NCBI GenBank assembly: GCA_013396995.1
Contig: VWZP01001731.1
Location: 228,042-292,041 of the forward strand
DNA length: 64,000 bases
Direction of reading: 5' to 3'
From: Dicaeum eximium
Taxonomy: Eukaryota; Chordata; Aves; Passeriformes; Dicaeidae
Shown here: positions 13,401 to 25,400 of the stretch, piece after piece
How positions within the stretch are numbered: position 1 is the stretch's first letter
Layout: each line of letters starts with the position of its first letter
Position numbers and translations under genes: made by a program
The notes under the pieces: model-generated
Database searches by the model: none
What the model saw: the letters and a program-made list of their open reading frames with translations, nothing else
What the model was told of the DNA's origin: nothing

Positions 13401-16400
13401 AAGCACATCAAATACTGTGCAATACCTGCCAAAAGCCTGTATTTCAGCAGTATTCTCTGCTGCATGTGAGGGAAAACATCAGATGTTTTCCCTCACAACT
13501 GATGTCAACAACTTCAAAATGGAAGAAGTACCCACCACTTCCAGCCCTTTCTCCAGACCCAAGCTTCATCTCCCTGCCTGTGAAACCATGAGAGAAACAA
13601 TACATATTTGTCTCAATACTCAGGACCCCAGCTATGCGCTAAATAGCAGTGTCACTGGCTATAAACCAGCACCTATTCATCGCCTTAGAACTTTGCTGTA
13701 TCATATTCCATTCCCAAAAGTTTAGCAGGCCTTCAATTAATACTAATATTGATTTTTAGACTAGAAATTATTTTGCTCTAAAATCTCTGCTATTAGGAGT
13801 CTTTTTACAGGAGCACAAGAAGATTAACACCATCATATGAAATTAACTATTATGAAAAAAAGTTGAGAGAAATAAGAACAAATTAAATTACAGGCAAATG
13901 CATTTGAAGGATTGAGAACATCCTATGGGAATTAGCTGTTTTGTAACAGCTGGCTTAAGAGCAGTCAAGTTCATCGCCTCCCCCACCCTGAACTAAGCAG
14001 GAAGTAGCCTACTGCTACATACAGCAGAAATTTCACTATTAATAGTATACAACACTGCACTTACCAGGAAAGTCGGAAACAATACAATGTACAATATACT
14101 GAACAGATAACCTGTTCCTCCTGAAACTGTTTGTTCTTATGCTATCTTCTTTTTAGTTCTACAATGTGGGCATTATGTCATATATTAACATCATGAAAAA
14201 GTGTTACCAACACGATACTTTGACTTCTACATATTCTGAAGAGGTATGGTAAGATCATACTGAATCCCTATTTTTATAGCTGACACACTGCAGCTCATAC
14301 AGACACATTAAGATAAAGGAGCAGAATTCCTGAAGAAATGGCAAAACATGAACTATGGCTTGATATTCCAAAAATGGATGCAATTAAGATGAGCATGCAG
14401 ATCCAGACCTGGTTGTCTGCAGTTTTTAATATGCATATTGACAATCCTTAGCCATACAGCAATGAACCAGTGGAGGTCATGGCACTCTGCTCTTTACTAA
14501 CACTGCTCAAACCAAACTAAGATGTAAGAATAGGTTGGTGGTAATCAGATCACACTTTCCAGCTTCTCAAAATAAGAGACCTGCATTTTACTACACACAG
14601 CTTCACATAAGGATTTCTTTATTTAACTTATCATGTCTACAGGAAATCCTTTAATCACAGACAACAGGATTTTCTGTGAACCAAGAGGCTGACTTAGTAT
14701 GATGCAAGGTTTTTTTAACCTTATCTAAAGCCTGTCTGAGTACCCAAGTTCACAGAAACTAAATTCTCCTCCGGAGAAAACTACACTGATCACCCAGGTT
14801 TCTTTTGATCACCTTCCAAATCTCCTGCTGTCTTTGAGGGAAGTATATCTTGACTCAACCTGCATTAAAGATGATCTGTTACGTAAAAAAAACAGAAGAA
14901 AATTAAATTACCTTGTTACTACACAGCTGTTTAGCAGCAACAGCACAACGTTTTCCTTTTACAGGACAGAAAGACCAGATATTGTGTAAGAACTATCCTT
15001 CATTTTTAAACTATGATTTTAAATTTTAAGCCAACATCTGAGAAATACAAGGTTAAAATTCTATGTCTTGAACTTGTGTTCACTGAAACATCTTTTCTCC
15101 TGGTATCTATAGCAGTTTATTAATAATTTACTTACAAACAAAGCTTATCCATCACTAAAATTTGATTCTAGACACTGCTGCTCCAACAGTAGAGTCATCA
15201 AATCTCATTACTGCAGCTTGTTTCGAATGGTCACTGCCATTACTACAAATTTTTTTTTAGTTGAAATTCTTTTTCTCCATTTAATGACCTTATGTTAGCA
15301 CTGTCTTCTCCTCACTTAACATAGTTCTTCTGAACATGTCATTTTAAAACATGTTCTTATTTTTCCTTTCTTCCCCAGTTACTAGTGATCCTGTCCTATC
15401 AGGACTCAAAAATTCACATTAAGAGCAACGTAACTATTAATATTCCTTATTTACTTGATAAAATTGATACATGTAACTAGATAGAATGCTAAAAGCTCAA
15501 ATACATACATCATTTCAGCTAAACACACATATAAGCTCTCATTTGAAAGATAAATGTAAAGGAGTATGAACTGTTACCCCAGTTCCTCCACTTCTATACG
15601 GTTTTAAGAGACGACATTGCAATAGAGAAATATTGGGAAATCAATGTAAAATAGTAGGCTGAAGAGAAAATGGGTACATTTTAAGTATCTTTCCCTATGT
15701 TGACAGAAAGCTCCAGAAATTACACTAAAATAGCAGGTATCCTAATACATTTAACACGGTACAAGCTATCAAGTAAAATCAGAGGGAGTAAGCACAGAAC
15801 AATAAGCATTGAAGTCAAATGTAAAAATATTCCATTTTTTTCTCTACTTGATCAAATATTATTAACAGCTGAATATTGATGGTGGCCTCCTTAAGGTTGC
15901 AGATAAACATTTAGTGAGCAGAAATCCGTATTTTATTTTTCCCACCCTAATTTAATACATAGAAGAGTTTTCTGTCTCCTCTCTGATATGAGGGTTCTGG
16001 TACTATTAAACTTCGAGAAAAGAACTGGGAATGTTCTTATAAATGTGTAAAAATATTAATGTGAAGAAACGAAAAAAAGACTGAGACAGACTTTTCTCCA
16101 TGTTGCACACTAGAAGGACAAGAGGCAATATGGCACAAACTGAAACACAGGGAACTCCTTTAAAAAATACTTTCTTTCCTCTAAGATCTCTGCATAGGTT
16201 GCCCAGCTGTAGAGTCTGTAGCTCTGGAAATACTAAAAACCAGAAAGGACACGGTCCTGAACAGCCCACTCTACTTGACCCTGCTTTGAGCACATCAGCT
16301 AGAGAATCTCCTCTTGAGAGAAACTGCCTCTCCAGTGAGTTAGATTTTGGCTGAGATAATAAGATATGCTGAGTTACAAGGGAAACACAAGGATCACAGA

Positions 16401-19400
16401 GTCCAACTCCTGGCCCTGCACACGACAGCCCCAAGAATCACATCATGTGCCTGAGAGTGTTTTCCAAAGACTTCTGGAACTCTTGTCAGGCTGGTGCTGT
16501 GACCACTTCCCCCTGTTCCAGTGCCCAACCAGCCTCTGGGAGAAAAACCTGTTCCTGAGATCCAACCTAAACCTCCCCTAAGACAACTACAGGCCATTCC
16601 CTTGGGTCCTGCGATTGGTCACTACAGAGATCAGATCAGTGCCTGCCCCTCCTCTTCCCCTCACAAGGAAGTTGATGACTGCAATGACATCTCCCCTCAG
16701 TCTCCTTTTCTCCAGGAGGAACAGGCCAAGTGACTTCAGCTGCTCCTTATATGGCTTCCCCTTAAGGCTCTTCACCATACTCATGGCCCTTCTTTGGACA
16801 CTCTCTAATGGCTTAATGTCTATTTTTATACTGTGGCACCTAAAACTGCCCCCAGCACTCAAGGTGAGGCTGCCCCAGTGCAGAGCAGAGCAGGATAATC
16901 CCCTCCCTTGCCTGGCTGGTAATGCTGTGCCTGATGCACCCCAGGACACAGCTGGTCCTCCTGGCTGCCAAAGCACTGCTGACTCATNTAAGGCTCTTCA
17001 CCATACTCATGGCCCTTCTTTGGACACTCTCTAATGGCTTAATGTCTATTTTTATACTGTGGCACCTAAAACTGCCCCCAGCACTCAAGGTGAGGCTGCC
17101 CCAGTGCAGAGCAGAGCAGGATAATCCCCTCCCTTGCCTGGCTGGTAATGCTGTGCCTGATGCACCCCAGGACACAGCTGGTCCTCCTGGCTGCCAAAGC
17201 ACTGCTGACTCATTCAGGCTGCTATCGACTAGGACCCACAGGTCCCTTTCCATGGTGCTCCTCCCCAGCATCTCATTCCCCAGTCTGTCTGCATCCAGGT
17301 TGCCCCATCCCAGGTGCAGAATCTGGAGGAGTTAACGCTCCACAGATCAGTATTGATCACATCTTCTATTGAGCAGAATATTTATGCTTGTAACATCACA
17401 CAGGGACAACAACAGCGACATAAACCTGGCAACTATACAAGTACACAACTGAAACATACAGCTGTTACTATCTACAGGACAGAACAAAAACATTGCAAAG
17501 GAGGCAGCAAGTGGAATCTTCTCAGCAGAATCAACCACAGCTGGAATATAATGATTAATAATATCATAGAGAGGGCAATCAGCTGGGTAGCCTTTTATTT
17601 CAAAGAGGAAGCCCTTCTCTCAGTCAGACAAATAATGCATTTTTTCTGTCCACTCAGATGCAGAGTCAACTAGAGCAACTGCTATACAAAGAGGGGCAAG
17701 TCAAAGCTGCACGCAATGAGCTCTGGGAAGAAATCACCCTGGATTCAAGAAAAGGTGCATGATACCACCATTCCTAGCTACCTGCATGTTTTAAGTAGAT
17801 GTCTGCATGAGAAGAGGCCTGGGCTTCTCTGTTGGACACAGCCAGCTCCAACAGACTCACCACAAGCCACAGCTGGGCCTCCCAAATTATGTCTTTGGGA
17901 AAACACGTTTTCCCAGAAAATGCTGCACAGCAGTTGTAAGAGAAGGGACAGATATGACAGTAACAGCCCTGCACACATTAAAGTTGGTGGAGAAGGAATG
18001 GGAGGAGGTGCTCCAGATGCCAGAGCAGAGATTGCCCGGCAATGCGTGTAAAAAATACTCACACTGCAGCTTGTGGAGGACCCTGCACAGGTGGACATGT
18101 CCTCAATGAAGCCACAGCCCAGGAAGAGCAGCCCACACAGCAGTAGGTTCCTGGCAGGAACTGCAGTGCCAAGGAGAACCACATCCCTATAGCAATCTCT
18201 TCCTAAAGGACTGTACCCTACTCAGACCTATGTTCTTAAAAAGATTATATCCTGTGGGAAGCGCCTATACAGAAAGAGGGGACTGAGAGAGTAGAAGAGA
18301 AGAGCCCTTACAAACTGATCACAACTCATATCCCTATGGAGAGAAGCCACACCTTTCTTTCTAAGTCAGATTTTTAAAAACTTTAACACTAGTAGCTCTA
18401 TCACTCCACCATTTTTGCAAATGTCTGTTTCTCCTTAAAGAATGATGGGAAGATTGAACTATCACAAAGATTTTTGTTTAAAGATTAATAGATTTTAAAA
18501 TAAATGCACAAGGAAAAGGCTTCGCCAAGAATACATCAGAGAAATGAAACAAACAAGATTAGAGTATTACATAATGTACTTTGTAAGTGTATTACCAGAA
18601 TACATTCAGGTCAGGAAGATGCAAGCTAGCCTCAGCCTGCACTTTAAGAACTGGCTATATTACAACTTGACTTGCTCATTTATCTTCCAAGGTTTCCAGG
18701 AAATCTTTAAAAATCTGAATACAGTCAACATAGCATACTATCATCTATAAAGAAAGCTTCCACATGTTTGGGTATCCTGAGTTATTAGATCATTGAGAGG
18801 AGACTCCAACTCTGAACATATGGTAACAATACTAGGAATCCTGTCACATCATAAATAATAGCATGACATTTTACAGGAAACAACTGCTTCTTGGTGCATT
18901 TGCATCTATACATCTAGAGTACAAAGTTAATTAAAACAGCAATCACAACAAGTGGATCTATTAAGACACTAATCCACAAAGCTGAAAGACAAATGCACAG
19001 AGCAGAAGAAACTGTTGAGAAACAGAACACCAGAAGCACACTTACCTAAATTTAAGAAATCAGAGCTGGAAGAAGGTGGAAGTGAACTTTGTGTGGAAGG
19101 AACTGTATTAGCTGTAGATGTTGAGGTTGGATTAAGGAAGTCCCCAAAGAGGTCTGGACCAGACAAGGCTTGATTCTCTGAGCTTGATGACATTGTGAAT
19201 GGGTCAAATGGATCGGCTAAAAAAGAAGCAGAAAACAAAATTATCTCATGACAAATTGTAGAATAAATGAAGTTGAAAAAGCCTTACTCCTCTGAAGGCA
19301 CAGACAAAAAGCAAAGCTCATGCCAGTAACTGCAACAGCCTTTTGTGAATTTTGTGTGGCAAGGAGTAACCACTTATTCCTTCCTCTAGACAAATGAACT

Positions 19401-22400
19401 TTGACATGGTACAAAAAGGATCTCAACCATACCTAGTATGAACAGCTATGTCTTCTAACAAAATCAACAAGACTGCTTACAATTCAACACCATTGTTAAT
19501 TTCATCCATTTAAGACACATCTTAAGTTTGAGTGACCATCAACACAGAAGAATTACATTTGTTAAATACTCTATAATGCCAAATCTGCAACAGATTTGAA
19601 GAAAATGGACTATTATACTATCAAAAAGAATATGAAGTAAAACATTCATACTACCATTCAGACTTGAAGGCATTGGCGATTCTGGGGCAGAAAGCACATC
19701 AACCCAAGAATGAAAACAAATAGAAGACTTCAGCAGGTCTCTAGTGATCCCAATGAAGAAAAAACTAACTGGAAGAGTATTTATAGTCAGCATGGAGTAA
19801 CATGTGACAGTCAGCTGGAATGACGGCTTTAGATATTCCTGTTTCTGCTGCCCTCTAGGGTCAAAACCCCTCAAGAGCCCAGGGAGTTCTGCCAGATTCA
19901 CTCAGAAGGAATAATCCTGCTATAATACCCCAGCACATTCTCAGGTAATGACCACAAGGACTCAACAACATTTCAAGCAAATTTACTATAGCATCATACC
20001 TCAAGTATAAAACCTCAAGTATAAATTTGTTGTGCAAGCCAAAATACAACAGTGGCCAAATATTCTCACTTCTGCAATTATCTCTCTTAATACAATTCAA
20101 TGAAATGAGAATGATTACAAGAATAAGATAATACTTGACTATTGCTCAGGTGTTTCATACAATAGACATGGTTAAAGAAAGATAATGTAATAATGGTTTC
20201 CTTTTATAGAGTTCTACCTTGTAAAAATGGTAAATCAAAATTATTTTTCCCTGACCACAGTAACTAAGTTCAATAGTGAATTGCCTCAGAATAAGAAAAC
20301 ATTTAAAATCATCTAAATGCTCTGTAAAAAATACTTCTAGTTGTCTATAGATTAAAGCTTTTAGTACCTATGAATTAGCTTTGTGCAAACAAACAAAACC
20401 TTGTAATGATTTCCCAGCTTATGTGACTAATATTCCCAGAAATCTTACCATTAACTTTAGGCAGAGAACTGTTATTCTTGAAAAGTGACAAAGAGATGAC
20501 TATCCACTGGTAAGAGGAACAGAATCTCTGAACTAAAATACCTTGCTTAAATACGAAATACACAGAACTAAGTAGCACTCTCTTTAAGGATACTTATCTG
20601 CACAACATCAGCAAAACCAGCAAGAAAACATCTTTTAGCAGTATCATTATCCTGCTGGTTTGAACAATAATCTACAGGATTTCCAGTTGCTCAGCAGTCT
20701 TATGCGATTAACACTTAAAAATCCCACACAGACATTTGACCTAAGCAGCACAGCTCTGAACACCTCTAATGCCACTGCTCTACATAAAGTTCAAGTTATG
20801 ACAATTCCATGCCTTAACAAGGAACTTTATGGATTTAGGAAAGGATCGAGCATGTAACATTCATATTCATATGGGAAAGCTAAGAATTCTTTAAGATACT
20901 GAATTCCCTTTACATTCAAAATTTGATACTTTTCTATTTACAAGAGTTTAAAGTTAATAGGATACTGGCAACATAACAGAATACCTGGATAACGTACAGG
21001 AATTTCTCTCCATGTAGAAAGAGCACCTATTCTATTCATAGTCTTGCTACAGATTGACATGTCTTCACCATACTGTTGAAACACAGTACTCATTTTCTAA
21101 GCACAATGCAAGCAGCAGTTTTCATGTGTTGCCCAGGTGATAAGCACTGGTATTAAACTCACATACCTGAAGACATGGCTGCTGCTGAAGATGAACCCTG
21201 AGTAGCAGCTGGACACTGACTGCTGAAAAAGAAATCTGTTCCTTGTCCAAGAAGATCTCCAGTGGGCTCATTTGAAACCTGTGACACACTACTCACAAAC
21301 AGATTGTTCAACAAGTCTGCATTACTTGATGAAGAGTTTATTTCTGAGACAGGTTGTTTCTGTTCTGCTGAAATATCAGAGTCTAGTCCCAGCAAGTCTA
21401 CATTCTCTTCAGGGAGAGATTTTTGTAACGGTGCAGATGGAGCTTCAAAACTGGCTTCAAAAAGCAATTCTCCTTCTGGAGTAGAGTCCTTCTCATCAAC
21501 AATTACTGCACTTCCTTCATCTGGAAATGTCCGGAACTCCTCATCTGAAGGATCACTCTCTTCCCTGTCATCAGATAGCTGAACACGATCATTTTTAGAT
21601 GAACTGTCCTCTATTCCACTTTCTGGAGTTTTTCCCTCTTGAATAGGAAAAAAAAAATCTTTAAATACCAGCGTTATTCTTCTGACTAGGGTAAGAGAAA
21701 CTTTCACAGTGACATCATATGAAGTTAATTCCTAACTAACCAGAACTCATAAGAATTCATGAAAAAGGAACTACATGTTGCCTGCCACCTCTTTGTACAG
21801 GGTAGAAAAAGCAGCAGCTGACTACCATATTTGCCACTCCACAAAGGTAGGCTTTACAAATTTTTTCAAAATGAGACTGACTTGGACATTCATCTCAGAT
21901 CACTGTGTTTCTTAGAGCTTACAAGATTTCTCAGTAACTGCTGCACTCAGTAAGAGCATAAGCGGCTGCTGACATTTTTGCCAACAAAGCAGCAACCAGA
22001 AAAGGGAGTTACATATGTGTTATAAAATTACATTTTCTTAGTCCTACTTACTGATCTGGACCCCACTGGCTAGTCTACTTTGTTTCCTCTGTTCCTCAGC
22101 CAAAGTGGGGCTGTGGGAGTGAAAAGCTTCCTTGCAGACCTTTAAGGTTAAGATTTTTACAGAAAAAGAAAAATTTAGCTTAGCATTTAAGTTATACTCA
22201 ACACCAAACCCCCTTACTTGGTGTTTTTCCAAATGAAGCAGAATAACCACTTGCTATTCTGCAGAGCTCACTCTTTAAATAGCTTTTCCTCACGGTTAGT
22301 GAATTAGAGACTTTTACTGACTAAGAAGGCTTAAGCATTCACTGGAAGGCATACAAGACAAACACAAACTACATGTTGACTTCAGTGGAAAACCTGTACC

Positions 22401-25400
22401 TTTCCAGTCCAGAGAGTGAAAGAAGTTGTTTGCATCAGTACTACTGCTGTGTGGGGATTCTGTATCAGTAGGTGCACTTTCTGAAGACTGTTCCAACTGG
22501 GACGCCTCTGCTTCATATTGTGCCGTTGAACCTGGCTGTCTAGGCAACTCTGGTTTCCCTATAAAACAGAATTTAAGCCAGAGCCCTTAGAGAGAAACTT
22601 CTCAATCCTCCACATAGCACCTGATACTTGTCTTTCAAGCTGACTGCTGTAGGAAGACAATTATCTCCAATTCTTTGTTCTGCAAATGCAAATGCAAATT
22701 CCTGCCCCCACCATCTGAAATTAGCATTAACTTCTTTTCAACTGCAAAAACTGGTAAAGCCCAGTTTTGAATTAGGACATTAAATCAGAATCACAGAGTA
22801 ACACTCAAGCATTCTATTTACATTTGTAGGAAAATGTAATTAACACCTTGCTTGTACCAACCATCCCCTAAAACATGCAAGAGCTAAGAACAGTACCTGC
22901 AATAAGAGGTAGAAAAAACAGAAAAAAGCAAATGCAGCTGTAGAAAATCCCAGAGTATGCAAAGCCAGTGAAGAACATGGAGCGGTTAAAAAACACCACA
23001 AAGGGGTGGTACACGGTATGTTGCTATTAACTGCTTCTTATATTTCTTGTTTTACTGAAATCAGGTATGAAGTGATTCTTGTAAGAATTCTGTTGCAGTT
23101 ACCTACTGCTGCATCACCTCTCAAATCCCACGTTTCCTCAAGACAAATGAATAAGGCTTTCTAAATTAGTCAGTATTCATCCACTGTTGCAAAAAAATGG
23201 ACTGATGGCTGGGAGAAACCTATTTATCTAAATTTAAATACGTGACTGGTAGAGCACTTTTTCACCCTCCTTCCACATTCTCAGTTGTAGCTTACAGATG
23301 CTAAAAAAATAGTCTGTCTCAGAAAACATACATGAAAGATCACAACTAGTGAAAGAGTAAATTTAATTTTAATGGCAAGTTTGTTTTTTTTAAAATCAGT
23401 TCACAGCACTTACTTTTGTCCTATTCCCTTCCCACCAATCTTAAGAAATACTTTCAGTGTAATTTGAAATCCTTATATTTCCTGTATCAATCAGAAAATG
23501 GAAGCAACTTAAGAAAATAGGAGTAACTTTTACAGAGCCTCATCATCAATGATGAGGTAAAGCTAAACACCTTAGCTTTAGAGAGCTGATTACTGTGTTC
23601 ACAGTAGGATTAAGCTAAGTTAAACTGAAAATTGCCTAAATCATAATACAAAAAACACATATCCTCCTTAAAAGAAAAAACGGCCAGCAGCAGCTATCTT
23701 GTATGAAAATAAATGTACTTGAGATGTACCATATTAACAGCATAGGGTGAGATCTCATGTATCACTAAAATCACCATAGCAATCTTCATCATGCTTCTTT
23801 ATCCTTGAAACACAGAGAAGACTTAAGAGCCTGAATGAAAATGTCAAAGCTAATCACTGATGCCAGAGGAAAAAGAAAGATACTGAATAGCATTAACTGC
23901 AACTAATGCAGGCATGTACAGATAAAGCACTGAATATGAAGAATTAATAAAATAAAGTCTGCTGGAACGTATTAGGAAAAGTTCAGGAAATTAATTACAA
24001 CATTACAGGGCTATGCATAAGAATGTTGATAGAAACATTCTTAACTAAAACCATTTGTGAGGAATGCTCACATAATTTTAAGTGAAATGATACTGGTGCC
24101 AGTTCAGCTAAATAAATCCCATTCAAGACATTGTGCCTACAAATACTGACTGTTACAATTCCATTTGCTAATAGTCCTTCCCTACAAATGGCCTATTCAA
24201 AGCTTTAAACCAAGCACATGTGAGCACAGTGAAATAAGACAGGTATAATTATAATCCATTACTGGAAGATAACTTAAGCTCCTCAATACAAGACGTATTT
24301 TTAACTGGTATTTACAAAAAAACCTTCTAGATTTCTTTCAACTAATGGAACATCAAAAATTAAACAAAAGCCTCAAACACTAAGTACATTGAAAACTTTT
24401 TCACATTCTCTAGTTTCCCAATGGATTCATTACCAAATTTTGATAAAACCTCTTGCTGCTCCTCTCGGGTGGAGAAGAGGATCTTGGGATTTAGTCCCTT
24501 TATATTCATGTTATCCCAAGGTGGTTCTTCACAGCTGGGCCTATCTCTGGGCTCCACCTCTACTTCCAGATTGACTTGAAATAAATCAGGGTATTTCTCT
24601 TGTATGTCACAGGCATCCAGATCATATCTGTAACGACACAGACAAGAGGTTTCTTGATACTGATGGCTAACTGGATTAGATCTACTACAGTCCAAAACAA
24701 AATTTCAAAGCAATTAGTATATGACATTAAAAATGCTGGATTTGTTTACTTTTCCCATTTCAAACAGATGGTATTTTTGGGTTTGGTTTTTTTTTTTTGG
24801 TATCATGAACAAAACATTTTGTTTCCTTGAGGTGAATAAACAAAAGACTCTTATTGCAATCAAAGTCATCTACTTTCTGCACTGACTATATTCCCTGTTC
24901 CTGGTATATGTTGATGTTTGGCAGGTTAAGCAGTTTCAAAGACAACTTCTTTCAGTCTCCTACAAAAAGGTGTCAACATACTTGGCAAATTTCACTGTAG
25001 TGGCATTTCGGGGCACAAAGCCTGTATGGAACTGAATCTGAAACATCTTCATTGAAGCCATCTGTTGAAAACAAGGAACAGGAAATTGTATAAATCCACA
25101 TGAGCAGAATGTACAGGGTTCTGCCTTTAACATAATGTAAAGTATTATCAGTATTAAAATATTTTGAAGTATTTGCTTTGCCACAAAAATTTCCATTTAA
25201 TTACAAGTATACTTTATCTTGAAAGATTTAAATGCAGTTGAGACAGAACATAAATAGATCTATTACTAGCAATACAAACCAAAAATCTTCAGTCAGATGT
25301 GTCTCATCACTAACCTCAAAAAAACTATAAAAGTCCAAAGTATTTCCAGATCCTGTTCTGGAGGCTGAAATTGTATGACCCTTTTCCTTTTCTGAATAGC

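Larger units (their letters stand above)
16390..17325 (-). mobile_element. CR1 retrotransposon 3' portion, minus strand, containing an assembly duplication
   Basis: Reads as the reverse complement of an avian CR1 3' end: AGAGTCCAACTCCTGGCCCT at the left, then ATCCAACCTAAACCTCCCCT, and GGACCCACAGGTCCCTTTCC towards the right. Minus-strand frames retain reverse transcriptase C-terminal blocks (ERDLWVLVDSSLN, SLGLFLLEKRRLRGDVIAV, NFLVRGRGGAG), with frame breaks. It is GAK-sense, and truncated on the 5' (right) side near 17325. About 226 bp of its length comes from the duplicated segment, so the true element is about 710 bp. Confidence 0.9.
12196..19045 (-). other. GAK intron 22 (largest intron)
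   Basis: 6,850 bp as assembled, inflated by the apparent 225-bp duplication at 16763-17213. It contains the largest CR1 copy (16390-17325) and a perfect 33-bp palindrome at 13465-13497. The stretch 17400-18360 is less AT-rich and unrecognised. No other gene is seen. Confidence 0.8.

Noticed and set aside
16615..17335. Long overlapping open frames on both strands
   Set aside because: They fall inside the CR1 element and its assembly duplicate; the minus-strand ones are reverse transcriptase remnants and the plus-strand ones are shadows.
21262..21582. 106-codon plus-strand open frame rich in serine
   Set aside because: It is antisense to GAK exon 21; the serine runs reflect the complement of acidic/serine codons.
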